Assembly (NCBI GenBank): GCA_041608535.1 | Contig: JBFISM010000034.1 | Location: 1-28,506 of the forward strand | From: JBFISM01 sp041608535 | GTDB lineage: Bacteria > Actinomycetota > Acidimicrobiia > Spongiisociales > UBA5794 | Reading direction: 5' to 3' | DNA: 28,506 nt | In this document: piece after piece, positions 16,212-23,867 of the stretch | Numbering within the stretch: the first letter of the stretch is position 1 | How the letters are laid out: each line of letters starts with the position of its first letter | The notes under the pieces: generated by a model | Database searches by the model: none | What the model was told of the DNA's origin: nothing | What the model saw: the letters and a program-made list of their open reading frames with translations, nothing else | Program-made: the position numbers and the translations under genes

Positions 16212-16847
16212 ATGCTGTTCTTCCGGGCGCATCGGTCGCTCGCCCGCCATCTGCTGTTCTTTCTGACGGCCATCTTCCTCACCGTGGCGGCGATCGATGT
16301 GATCTGGGTGCATCGCGTCTCGGGACCTCCGGAGGTGGATGAGGAGACGCAGCAGCTCACCAGTCGCGGCCTGAGTCAGCAGCGGACCGACTTCATGTGG
16401 GGGACCTTCTTCTTGGTGGGAGCCTCGGTGCTCGCCGGGGTCTCTGTGGTCGGGCTCACCACCCGCCGCCCGGTCGTGGAGATGGACGACGAACGCATCC
16501 GGCTTCGCGTCGGGGGACCGCGAGCGTTCATCGACGTGCCTTGGGAGAACGTGCGCTGGGTGCACTCGAGCGCGGACGGCGACGACGAGCTGGTGCCGGC
16601 ACGAGTGCTGCTCATCAACGTGCTCGACACGAGCGGCTATCCGCACGAGTTGTGGGGCGCCCAGTGGGATGGTCATACGTTGATGGTGGACGCAGACTCG
16701 TGGAACGCAACACCCGAGGAGGTGGTGATGCACGCCCAGCGAGTGCTCGATGCGTGGAGACGTGATCATCCGGATGGCGAGCCCGAGGCGGGCAGTGAGG
16801 CGGTCGGTGCCGAGCGCAGCGGCGGTGTCGAACCAGGGCCGGCGTGA
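16212..16847 (+). CDS. Two-helix membrane protein with PH-like domain
   Basis: This 211-residue protein has two transmembrane helices (about 14-33, HLLFFLTAIFLTVAAIDVIW, and about 62-84, FMWGTFFLVGASVLAGVSVV), followed by a cytosolic beta-rich segment (VVEMDDERIRLRVG, FIDVPWENVRWV) resembling bacterial PH-like domains. The C-terminal tail is acidic and probably disordered. Function is unknown; such proteins often sit at the membrane as adaptors. ATG 16212 is preferred over an upstream in-frame ATG at 16197 because a TACCCT hexamer ends six bases before it. Its stop overlaps the endonuclease IV start by four bases (GTGA), so the two are co-translated. Confidence 0.8.
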   Translation: MLFFRAHRSLARHLLFFLTAIFLTVAAIDVIWVHRVSGPPEVDEETQQLTSRGLSQQRTDFMWGTFFLVGASVLAGVSVVGLTTRRPVVEMDDERIRLRVGGPRAFIDVPWENVRWVHSSADGDDELVPARVLLINVLDTSGYPHELWGAQWDGHTLMVDADSWNATPEEVVMHAQRVLDAWRRDHPDGEPEAGSEAVGAERSGGVEPGPA

Positions 16848-17608
16848 GGCTCGTCGGTGCCCACACGCCGGGGGGCGATCCGCTTGCCGAGGCGGCGGCT
16901 CGAGATTGCGATGTGGTGCAGATCTTTCTCGGCAATCCACAGTCATGGAAGAAGCCTCCGCCGCGTGCGGATGCCGAGCAGCTCCGGGAAAGTGAGGTGA
17001 CGATCTACGTCCACGCCCCGTACCTCATGAACCCGGCGTCCCCCAACAACCGGATCCGGATTCCCAGCCGCAAGACGATGGCGCAGGCCGCCGAGGCGGC
17101 GGAGGCGATAGGGGCGGAGGGGCTCATCGTCCACGGCGGTCACGTGGGCGATGACGAGGACATCTCCGTTGGCTTCGAGCGGTGGCGCAAGGCGCTCGAC
17201 TCGTTCGAGTCGACCGTGCCGGTGCTCATCGAGAACACCGCGGGAGGCGGCAACGCCGTGGTGCGTGAGCTGGAGAACTACGGTCCGCTTTGGGAGCAGA
17301 TCGGCGACCGCAATGTCGGTGTCGTCCTTGACACCTGCCACGCTTGGGCCGGCGGCGCCGATCTGGCCACGGCGGTGGAGACGGTGCGCTCCGCAACCGG
17401 CCGTCTCGACCTGGTCCACTGCAACGATTCACGGGACCCCCACGATTCCCGGCGCGACCGGCACGAGAACCTGGGCAAAGGGGAGATTCCGGAGCATCTG
17501 CTCATCGGCGTTGTCGCCGCAACCGACGTTTCCGTGATCGTGGAGACCCCCGGCGACGCCCTCGAGCACCGCGCCGATCTCGACTGGTTGAGGTCCCGGC
17601 TGCGCTGA
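16844..17608 (+). CDS. nfo: Endonuclease IV (AP endonuclease)
   Basis: Endonuclease IV cuts DNA 5' of abasic sites in base-excision repair and uses three zinc ions. The 254-residue TIM barrel shows the zinc-ligand motifs in order: VHAPYLMN (His), IVHGGHVGD (His), VLIENTAGGG (Glu), VVLDTCHAWAGG (Asp, His), VHCNDSRDPHDSRRDRHENLGKG (quoted by its ends HCNDS and RHENLG; His, Asp, His) and VIVETPGD (Glu). The length matches the mycobacterial-type enzyme. The start is GTG 16844, overlapping the upstream gene. No other repair genes adjoin it. The only oddity is its coupling to a membrane protein. Confidence 0.95.
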   Translation: MRLVGAHTPGGDPLAEAAARDCDVVQIFLGNPQSWKKPPPRADAEQLRESEVTIYVHAPYLMNPASPNNRIRIPSRKTMAQAAEAAEAIGAEGLIVHGGHVGDDEDISVGFERWRKALDSFESTVPVLIENTAGGGNAVVRELENYGPLWEQIGDRNVGVVLDTCHAWAGGADLATAVETVRSATGRLDLVHCNDSRDPHDSRRDRHENLGKGEIPEHLLIGVVAATDVSVIVETPGDALEHRADLDWLRSRLR

Positions 17609-17695
17609 ACAGCGGGTACGCCTCGGCTGTCTCGAGCTCTTCTTGGTCGTTGCGCAGATGGGATGACGTTGCGCGGGCGGGATGAGGTCGGCCGC

Positions 17696-17875
17696 TCAGG
17701 TTCGAGTGAGTGTGACCACGTGGTCGGCCGGCGGCGGTTCCTCGTGCGGTTTGTCTCCCGTTGCCGACGCTGGGCGTGGCGGGTTCAGCCACAGTGCCAG
17801 GAACAGCAGCACCACCACGGCGATCGCTGCCACGCGATGCTGGATTCGGGCGGGTGCACTGAAGTCTGCTCGCAC
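17696..17875 (-). CDS. Short single-pass membrane protein
   Basis: This 59-residue frame begins at GTG 17875 with a GGGGAG Shine-Dalgarno about six bases upstream. A longer TTG start at 17902 lacks one. It has a basic N-terminus, one hydrophobic helix (VAAIAVVVLLFLALWL, about residues 16-31) and a Pro/Glu-rich tail (ASATGDKPHEEPPPADHV). A signal peptide with cleavage after ASA is also possible, which would leave a tiny secreted peptide. Family unknown. It converges on the endonuclease IV gene. Confidence 0.55.
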   Translation of the reverse strand: MRADFSAPARIQHRVAAIAVVVLLFLALWLNPPRPASATGDKPHEEPPPADHVVTLTRT

Positions 17876-18086
17876 GTCTCTCTCCCCCGCGGTACGGCGC
17901 AACGCCGCTGTGTTCCCCTCCCCATTCTGATGCGACAGCTCGCCGACAAATACATGGCTGTTTACATGGCCGTCGTCGCTGCCGTCGTCACGTTACGAGG
18001 CGTGCTGAAGGCAGGCTGAAGTCGGGCGAGCGATCTCATCGCTCGGGTGGCAGGGGTAAACCCAGCGGGCGGATAGCATCGCATCC
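17876..18086. other. Gap ahead of vanW-like gene with a small hairpin
   Basis: This intergenic stretch carries a hairpin at 18027-18045 (8-bp arms CGAGCGAT/ATCGCTCG, loop CTC) about 30 bp before the TAGCAT hexamer at 18074-18079. It also has a tandem-like stretch around 17950-17995 with repeats of ACATGGC and GCCGTCGTC. The hairpin could end upstream transcription or be an operator. Nothing else is recognisable. Confidence 0.45.
18074..18079 (+). promoter_or_regulatory. Candidate -10 box, VanW-family gene
   Basis: TAGCAT (TANNNT) ends seven bases before GTG 18087. No SD is present, so a leaderless transcript is likely. No clear -35. Confidence 0.45.
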
Positions 18087-19760
18087 GTGCTGCGACGGAT
18101 TCTGCGTTGGACCGGAGTTGTGGTGGCGGTTGCGATCTTGGGAGTCGCCGCGATCGGCGCCGCCTTTCTCATCGACGAGCGACTCGTCCATGACGATGCA
18201 GTCCCGCGTAACGTGACGCTGGCAGGCTTCGACATCGGTGGCATGCGGCAGAGCGAGCTCGCGGCACTGCTCGATGTCATCGCCCACGATGTTGCGACGA
18301 GCCCGGTAGAGGTAGCCGTCCCTCCACGGACGTTCTCTACGACCAATCGGGCGGCGGGTATCGCGCTCGATTCGCAGGCGATGGCGGAAACCGCGCTGAA
18401 CCTGGGACGAGGCGGTGACCTCGTCGAGCAATTCGAGGCGTGGTGGCATTCGCTGTCACGGCAGCGCTCCGTCTCGCTGCAGTACTCCTATGAACCGGAC
18501 GCAACCGTGGCATGGATCGAGGCGCATCCGGCCCGGGTCCTCACCGAGCCCGGTGAGCCGAGCTTCACGGGGAGAAATGGAGATTTCGAGATCGTCGACA
18601 GCGTGATCGGGGATCAAGTCGATCCAGTCGCGGTAGCGGCGTCCTTGGGCGAGGCCGTGGCGAATGGCGGTCCACCTTTCGCGGCTGAAGCAGGGTGGGT
18701 CCCGCTGGAGCCCGAGGTGGACCAGGCGACGTTCGATGCCGCGGTCGCTGCCGCCGAGGAACTGGCGGCCACGCCGGTGACCATCCGGCTTGGTCCGCAC
18801 ACGGTACGACTGGGGCGCGACACGATTCGGCGCTGGATCGATTCGAAACGGCGTGGTGGTGAGCTGGAGCCGGTGCTCGCTGTAGATCGGATCGAAGCCT
18901 CGATTCCGAGGCTCATGGCCGGGCGAACCACGGACCCGGTGCCGCCCCAGTTCGCCGTTGTGGATGGCGAGGTGGACGTGACCCTCGGCGAGCCCGCAGA
19001 GGAGTGCTGTGGGGACGGGGTGGGGGAGCTGATCGCCGAGGCGCTGCTCACCGGCTCGAATCAGATCGTCGACCTGCCGGTGGTACCCGTGGAGACCAGG
19101 GAGGCCCAAGCCGCCCGCTACGGAATTCGCGAGCTCGTTGAGGAGTTCACCACCAACCACGCCTGCTGCCAGAGCCGGGTGAACAACATCCAGCGCATGG
19201 CCGACATCGTGCGTGGGGCCATCATCGAGCCCGGAGAGACGTTCTCGCTCAACGAGTACGTCGGCGAGCGAACCCGAGCGAACGGCTTCGTCCCTGCGGG
19301 CACGATCCTCTCGGGCCGGCTGGTGGACACCGTCGGTGGCGGTGTGTCGCAGTTCGCCACCACCATGTTCAACGCTGCCTTCTTCGCCGGGTTCGACTTC
19401 ATCGAGTACCAATCGCACTCCATATACATCTCCCGGTACCCCTATGGGCGGGAGGCGACGATCAACTGGCCGAACGTCGATCTCGAAATCCGCAACACGA
19501 CACCGTACGCTGCGATGCTGTGGACGGAATACACAGGGACCTCGATCACCGTTCAGGTGTGGTCGACTCCCTATTACGAGGTCGAGCAGACCGGGCAGAG
19601 CCGCGGGAGTTGGGGGCGGGCGTGCACCCGGGTGACGACATTCCGCAGCCGTACCACGCCGGAGGGACAGGTGATCGACGACTCGGTGTTCGCCACCTAC
19701 CGGCCGGGCGAGGGTCTGGACTGCAACGGCAATCCGACTCCGAATCCGTTCGCTGAGTGA
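18087..19760 (+). CDS. VanW family protein with YoaR-like domain
   Basis: This is a 557-residue membrane-anchored envelope protein. The N-terminus has one transmembrane helix (about 8-30). Then come one or two putative peptidoglycan-binding domains (for example VTLAGFDIGGMRQSELAALL near residue 43), and the C-terminal VanW domain with its hallmarks: EFTTNHACCQSRVNNIQRMAD, IIEPGETFSLNEYVGERT, GGGVSQFATTMFNAAFFAG and YPYGREATINWPNVDLEI. Paired cysteines (EECCGD, HACCQS) are unusual and could form disulfides or bind metal. VanW is linked to glycopeptide-resistance clusters, but most homologues such as this one are general cell-wall proteins of unknown activity. It starts at GTG 18087 (leaderless candidate). 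pdxH follows 7 bp after the stop. Confidence 0.9.
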   Translation: MLRRILRWTGVVVAVAILGVAAIGAAFLIDERLVHDDAVPRNVTLAGFDIGGMRQSELAALLDVIAHDVATSPVEVAVPPRTFSTTNRAAGIALDSQAMAETALNLGRGGDLVEQFEAWWHSLSRQRSVSLQYSYEPDATVAWIEAHPARVLTEPGEPSFTGRNGDFEIVDSVIGDQVDPVAVAASLGEAVANGGPPFAAEAGWVPLEPEVDQATFDAAVAAAEELAATPVTIRLGPHTVRLGRDTIRRWIDSKRRGGELEPVLAVDRIEASIPRLMAGRTTDPVPPQFAVVDGEVDVTLGEPAEECCGDGVGELIAEALLTGSNQIVDLPVVPVETREAQAARYGIRELVEEFTTNHACCQSRVNNIQRMADIVRGAIIEPGETFSLNEYVGERTRANGFVPAGTILSGRLVDTVGGGVSQFATTMFNAAFFAGFDFIEYQSHSIYISRYPYGREATINWPNVDLEIRNTTPYAAMLWTEYTGTSITVQVWSTPYYEVEQTGQSRGSWGRACTRVTTFRSRTTPEGQVIDDSVFATYRPGEGLDCNGNPTPNPFAE

Positions 19761-19767
19761 AGCGGGG

Positions 19768-20409
19768 GTGCGGGCGATCAGCGATTTCGGATCGATTCGC
19801 GAGGACTACGACACGAACGGGTTCGAGCCTGCCGACCTCGGCGAGGATCCGTTGGCGGCGATCGCGGCCTGGCTCGACGAGGCCGCAGCGGCCGGTGTGC
19901 CGCAGGCGAATGCGATGAGCCTGGCCACGGTGGATGCGGCGGGGCGACCGGCGGTGCGCACGGTCTTGCTCAAAGGCATCGACCACGGACTGATCTTCTA
20001 CACCAACTACGAGTCTGCGAAGGGCCGGGAGCTGGCGCTTCACCCCGTGGCGGCGGTGTCGCTCACGTGGGTGCAGGTGCATCGCCAGATCCGGGCGGCA
20101 GGTGCGGTAGAAAAGGTGGCGACCGAGATGTCCGATGCGTACTTTGCATCTCGTCCCCACGGCGCCCAGGTTGCGGCGGCGGCCTCGACGCAGAGCGAGA
20201 TCCTTGCCGATCGCACCGAGTTGCTGCGCAGCGCCGAACAGCTGGCTGCGGCTCACCCCGAGCAGGTTCCCCGCCCCGATCACTGGGGTGGCTATCGGCT
20301 CATCCCCGATCGGGTGGAGTTCTGGCAGGGCCGCCGTAGCCGTATGCACGACCGCTATGAATACCATCGTGTTCCAGATGGGTGGGAGGGCAACCGCCTC
20401 TGGCCGTAG
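19768..20409 (+). CDS. pdxH: Pyridoxamine 5'-phosphate oxidase
   Basis: PdxH oxidises pyridoxamine or pyridoxine 5'-phosphate to pyridoxal 5'-phosphate with bound FMN. The 213-residue protein has the complete family pattern: N-terminal helix SIREDYDTNGFEP, VRTVLLKGIDHGLIFYTNYESAKG (FMN phosphate and isoalloxazine contacts), WVQVHRQIRAAGAVEKV, YFASRPHGAQVAAAASTQS, and the C-terminal HWGGYRLIPDRVEFWQG plus RMHDRYEY with the substrate-binding Arg and His. It ends NRLWP, where the family usually ends in L-x-P. GTG 19768 follows a GCGGGG sequence and lies 7 bp after the VanW stop, so the two are one transcript. The PLP-dependent partner is not specified by context. Confidence 0.95.
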   Translation: MRAISDFGSIREDYDTNGFEPADLGEDPLAAIAAWLDEAAAAGVPQANAMSLATVDAAGRPAVRTVLLKGIDHGLIFYTNYESAKGRELALHPVAAVSLTWVQVHRQIRAAGAVEKVATEMSDAYFASRPHGAQVAAAASTQSEILADRTELLRSAEQLAAAHPEQVPRPDHWGGYRLIPDRVEFWQGRRSRMHDRYEYHRVPDGWEGNRLWP

Positions 20410-20667
20410 CCGATGGCGTTCCCACCGGGATAACGTCGACGGCCACCCGCCCAAACGGGCAGCGAGCGCCCAACGAACGGTCGGCCGGCAAGCCCGGACA
20501 GGCGCACCTTCGGCGCCGATGGCGAGGCCCCACCTCGCCGCCGCCAGACTCGACATAGGGTGTTGCCTCGATGGATTGGGCTCGCCCCTCGTCTGCTGCG
20601 GGGACGCAACTACCGGCCCCCCTCCGGGTCCATCGGCCCTAGTCGAATCATCTGCGCTCAGGCAACT
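20410..20667. other. Non-coding gap after pdxH
   Basis: This gap of about 258 bp holds no convincing coding frame. A short GC-rich inverted repeat (GCCC-AAAC-GGGC, near 20450) may act as a weak terminator for pdxH. The remainder is GC-rich with no motif I can name, up to the palindromic site at 20668. Confidence 0.4.
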
Positions 20668-20683
20668 TGTGACCACGATCACA
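20668..20683. promoter_or_regulatory. CRP/FNR-superfamily binding site upstream of nos operon
   Basis: TGTGACCACGATCACA is a perfect TGTGA-N6-TCACA palindrome, the classical CRP (and mycobacterial Crp/Cmr) half-site arrangement. It lies 40 bp before the Rrf2 start, within the only promoter region of the nos operon. An adjoining imperfect palindrome (AGATC-N9-GATCT, about 20685-20703) might be a second site. FNR/Dnr-type sites would read TTGAT-N4-ATCAA, so this is CRP-like rather than Dnr-like. The bound protein is not in the window. Confidence 0.65.
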
Positions 20684-20723
20684 TAGATCTTGTCTCAGGA
20701 TCTCGGGAATCTCCGGAGGTCGG

Positions 20724-21140
20724 ATGCGGCTCGAGATGTCAAAGCGGATGGACCTGGCACTACGCGCCCTCGCCCGGCTCGGCCGAGATTCGTATCTGGA
20801 CGGCCGGTCGATCGCCGATGCGATCGGCACTTCCACCCACTACCTGCCCCAGATCCTCCGCCCGCTGGTCGTGAAGGGGTGGCTGGAATCGACACCCGGG
20901 CCACGCGGCGGGTATCGACTGGTCGCATCTCTCCAGGACATCTCGGTCCTCGATGTGATCCATGCGGTGGAGGGACCCACCGACACCGAACAATGCGTCT
21001 TGCGAGGCGCCCCGTGCCCCAGCCAGGAGGAGTGTGCGATGCACCGAGCCTGGGTGAGGGCCCGGAGCGCCCTATTGGCAGAACTCGACGCCACGTCGCT
21101 GGCGGCGGCGATGGCGTCGAGCCATACGAAAGGAGAGTAG
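20724..21140 (+). CDS. Rrf2-family transcriptional regulator (NsrR/IscR-like)
   Basis: This 138-residue winged-helix regulator has an N-terminal HTH (SIADAIGTSTHYLPQILRPLVVKGWL, about 29-54, quoted by its ends), the wing GPRGGYRL (59-66) and a three-cysteine motif, Cys91-X6-Cys98-X5-Cys104, that in NsrR, IscR and RirA holds an iron-sulfur cluster. An NO- or redox-sensing role in controlling the nos genes is inferred from family and position. ATG 20724 has GGAGG four bases upstream; a second ATG at 20736 is less well placed. It is the first gene of the nos operon, two bases ahead of nosZ, so it probably regulates itself. The C-X6-C-X5-C spacing differs slightly from the C-X5-C-X5-C of IscR, so the ligands should not be assumed identical. 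Confidence 0.9.
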   Translation: MRLEMSKRMDLALRALARLGRDSYLDGRSIADAIGTSTHYLPQILRPLVVKGWLESTPGPRGGYRLVASLQDISVLDVIHAVEGPTDTEQCVLRGAPCPSQEECAMHRAWVRARSALLAELDATSLAAAMASSHTKGE

Positions 21141-21142
21141 TG

Positions 21143-23179
21143 ATGGCCAGGACTTCGGCCGAGCCGGCCTGGCAGCGTCCCTGGTTCGTGATGGCGGCAC
21201 TCGTCGGCGTCCTTGCGCTGATATTCGCAGCGTGTACCAGTGGGGACGACGAAGCAGGCGGTACATCCGCCGCCTTGAGCGACGTCAACGCAGCCCGGGA
21301 GGCGGCTGGTCTCCAGCCACTCACCGACGAGCAGGCAAACGCGGCAATGAAGACCTATCTGCCCTCGGGCGAGCACGACCCATACGTGATGATCGCATCG
21401 GGCGGACAGTCGGGACAGATGTTTGCGATCGGGGTCCCCAGTATGCGGATCCTCAAGTCGATCGCGGTGTTCACACCCGAACCTTGGCAAGGCTGGGGAT
21501 TCGGCAACGAGGGCACCGAAACGGTGCTCGACGGCGGCAACGTCGGTGATCTCGAGATCCGGTGGGCCGACACCCACCATCCGGCGTTCTCCGAGACCGA
21601 GGGCGACTACGACGGCCAGTTCGTCTTCATCAACGACAAGGCCAACGCACGTGTGGCAGTCGTCGATCTCAGAGACTTCGAGACCAAACAGATCGTCAAG
21701 AACCCGATCGCAATCAACGACCACGGCGGGACCAAAGTGACCCCCGACACCGAGTGGATCATCGAAGGCGGCCAGTACGCCACGCCCCATGGTTGGGAGT
21801 ACGCCCCGCTCGACGACTACAACGACGAATACCGGGGGATGGTCACGCTCTGGAAGTTCGACCGGGCGTCCGGCCGGATCCTCGAGGACCAGTCCTTTGC
21901 CGTCGAGTTGCCCCCGTACTGGCAGGACCTGTGCGACGCCGGAAAGCTCGTCTCCGACGGATGGTTCTTTTGCGGCTCGTTCAACACCGAACGCGCCACC
22001 GGGGAGAGCGGACCGGAGGGCACTCCCTACGAAGCGGGGGTTTCGGCTCGTGAAAACGACTACCTGCACGTGTTCGACCTCGACAAGCTCGTCGAGCAGT
22101 ACAACGCAGGCAACACCTTCGATGTGAACGGGTTCCCGGTGGTCAGCCTCGACACGCTGGTCAGCGAAGGAATCCTGTACTTCGTGCCTGAGCCGAAGAG
22201 CCCGCACGGTGCCGACGTGACCCCCGGTGGTGAGTACATCGTCGTGTCCGGCAAGCTCGACCCACACGTTTCGGTGTACTCGTTCGAGAAGATCCAGCAG
22301 GCGATCGCGGACGAGAACTGGGAGCCTGATCCCTACGGCGTGCCTGTCCTCGACTTCGACGCCGTGCTCGAGGCGCAGGTGGAGGTCGGGCTCGGTCCGC
22401 TCCACACCGAGTTCGACGACCAGGGGTATGCCTACACGAGCATCTTCCTGGACAGCACCGTGGCGCGGTGGAGTCTCGGCCCTCCCTACCACGACGAGGG
22501 CTGGAAACTCGAGGGCACGCTGCCGGTCCACTACAACATCGGCCACCTGTCCACCGCGGAAGGTGACACGGTCAGCCCGGATGGCGGCTACCTGGTGGCA
22601 CTCAACAAGTGGTCGCTCGACCGGTTCCTGCCACCCGGCCCGCTGCTCCCGCAGAACCTGCAGCTGATCGACATCGGCTCGGAGCCGTCCGCCAACCCGG
22701 AGACGGGCGGGATGCAATTGCTCTATGACATGCCGCTCGGCATGGGTGAGCCGCACTACGCCCAGATCATCAAGGCCGACAAGCTGGCGCCGTGGACCAC
22801 CTACCCGGAGATCGGGTGGAGCCCGGAGACCATGTCGGTCGATCCGAACGCCGCCCAGATCGGCAACGAGCGGGTCGAGCGCAATGGCAACGACGTGGAG
22901 ATCTGGATGACCGCCATCCGGAGCCACTACACGCCCGACCTGATCGAGCTTCAGGCGGGAGACAACGTGACGTGGCACATAACCAACGTGGACACGTCCA
23001 TGGACGCAACGCACGGCTTTGCGTTGCCGGGCTACGACATCAACCTGAGCCTGGAACCAGGTGAGGCGGCCACGATGCGGTTCGTCGCCAAGGATTCGGG
23101 AACCTTCCCGTTCTACTGCACCGAGTTCTGCTCGGCGCTGCACCTGGAGATGGCCGGGTACATGCTCGTCGAGCCCTGA
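21143..23179 (+). CDS. nosZ: Nitrous oxide reductase, lipoprotein (clade II-like) type
   Basis: NosZ reduces N2O to N2 outside the cytoplasmic membrane, using the CuA and CuZ centres. The 678-residue protein starts with a Sec-type signal without a twin arginine and a lipobox ending at Cys31 (IFAAC), so it is predicted to be membrane-tethered; clade I enzymes are Tat-exported and soluble. CuZ histidine motifs are present in the propeller: DTHHP (145-146), PKSPHGADV, LGPLHTEF, YNIGHLST and GEPHYAQI. The CuA domain at the C-terminus has His624 (THGF), Cys659, Cys663, His667 and Met670 (CTEFCSALHLEM), all intact. The block SETEGDYDGQFVFINDKANARVAVVDL (quoted by its ends SETEGDYDG and INDKANARV) is family-typical. 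AGGAG precedes ATG 21143. The following genes supply maturation and electrons. Confidence 0.98.
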   Translation: MARTSAEPAWQRPWFVMAALVGVLALIFAACTSGDDEAGGTSAALSDVNAAREAAGLQPLTDEQANAAMKTYLPSGEHDPYVMIASGGQSGQMFAIGVPSMRILKSIAVFTPEPWQGWGFGNEGTETVLDGGNVGDLEIRWADTHHPAFSETEGDYDGQFVFINDKANARVAVVDLRDFETKQIVKNPIAINDHGGTKVTPDTEWIIEGGQYATPHGWEYAPLDDYNDEYRGMVTLWKFDRASGRILEDQSFAVELPPYWQDLCDAGKLVSDGWFFCGSFNTERATGESGPEGTPYEAGVSARENDYLHVFDLDKLVEQYNAGNTFDVNGFPVVSLDTLVSEGILYFVPEPKSPHGADVTPGGEYIVVSGKLDPHVSVYSFEKIQQAIADENWEPDPYGVPVLDFDAVLEAQVEVGLGPLHTEFDDQGYAYTSIFLDSTVARWSLGPPYHDEGWKLEGTLPVHYNIGHLSTAEGDTVSPDGGYLVALNKWSLDRFLPPGPLLPQNLQLIDIGSEPSANPETGGMQLLYDMPLGMGEPHYAQIIKADKLAPWTTYPEIGWSPETMSVDPNAAQIGNERVERNGNDVEIWMTAIRSHYTPDLIELQAGDNVTWHITNVDTSMDATHGFALPGYDINLSLEPGEAATMRFVAKDSGTFPFYCTEFCSALHLEMAGYMLVEP

Positions 23180-23237
23180 GTCAGAGAGGAGGCACACCAT
23201 CGCACGGTCGGCCCTCGATCGGATCCTGGGCCCAAGG

Positions 23238-23867
23238 GTGCCCAGCGAAAGTCGGGACGCACACACGAGCCGTTACCGCATCCCCGGTGCGCTTTTCGGA
23301 GGGGCAACGTTGCTGTTGCTCGTCTCGGTCCTGCTTCCGTACTGGATCCTGCAGCTCGAGGCGCCGCAGTTTCCCGGTGGGCTGACCGTGCGTGCCTTCA
23401 TCAACCGCCTCGAAGGCGACGTCGCGGAATTGGAGGGACTCAACCACTACGTCGGGCTCGACTCCTTCGACGACGGAGCCGTCTTCGAGCGCTCCATCGC
23501 CGTCATTGCGGTGCTGGTCCTGGCAGGCCTGCTGCTGGCCGCATGGTTGATACACAGCCGCTGGGTCGTCGTCCTCGTGACGCCGGCCCTGCTCTTCCCG
23601 GTGATCTTCGTGGCAGACCTGCAGTACTGGCTTTGGGTGTACGGGCACAATCTCGATCCACGCGCACCGTTGGCGGCTGCGGTCGGCGAGTTCACTCCTC
23701 CTATCTTCGGGCGTGCGGAGATCGCCCAGTTCGATACCCTCGCCTTGCCGGGACCCGGCCTCATCCTGGCCGTGGCGGCGGCCGTCCTGATCGCCTTCGG
23801 TTTGCGAGCGCATCGGCGTGCGTACAAGCCGCTGGTGGATGCGCTCGACGAGGCGGAGTCGCAATGA
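23238..23867 (+). CDS. NosB-like four-helix membrane protein of nos cluster
   Basis: This protein of about 209 residues has four predicted membrane helices (about 15-38, 86-105, 108-128 and 172-192). A large outer loop after helix 1 contains QLEAPQFPGGLTVRAF and LEGLNHYVGL, and a second loop carries FVADLQYWLWVYGHNLDP and FTPPIFGRAEIAQFDTLALPGPG. I recall such L-N-H-Y-x-G and QYWLW proteins as the integral membrane protein that follows nosZ in clade II nos clusters (called NosB); the name is tentative and its function is unknown. The start is uncertain: GTG 23238 is the first standard start, but a strong AGAGGAGG lies six bases before an in-frame ATC at 23199. It overlaps nosD by four bases (ATGA). 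Confidence 0.8.
   Translation: MPSESRDAHTSRYRIPGALFGGATLLLLVSVLLPYWILQLEAPQFPGGLTVRAFINRLEGDVAELEGLNHYVGLDSFDDGAVFERSIAVIAVLVLAGLLLAAWLIHSRWVVVLVTPALLFPVIFVADLQYWLWVYGHNLDPRAPLAAAVGEFTPPIFGRAEIAQFDTLALPGPGLILAVAAAVLIAFGLRAHRRAYKPLVDALDEAESQ

Noticed and set aside
16164..16946. Long minus-strand frame covering the PH-like gene
   Set aside because: Antisense shadow; it overlaps the phosphatase promoter and has no recognisable domain.
17931..18019. Short plus-strand frame with a hydrophobic stretch (MAVYMAVVAAVVTLRG)
   Set aside because: Only about 29 residues, no SD or promoter hexamer, and it overlaps a repeat-like stretch; evidence too thin for a gene.
18027..18045. Hairpin considered as a riboswitch
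   Set aside because: Single 8-bp stem only; no conserved multi-helix architecture.
20560..20874. Plus-strand frame overlapping the rrf2 start
   Set aside because: It crosses the CRP-like site and the well-supported rrf2 start with no family pattern.
23061..23237. Extension of the NosB-like gene upstream into nosZ
   Set aside because: The frame before 23199 overlaps the CuA coding region and is Arg/Ser-rich; it cannot be real.
20840..23266. Very long minus-strand frame over nosZ
   Set aside because: Antisense shadow of nosZ; nosZ carries intact copper-site motifs and an SD.
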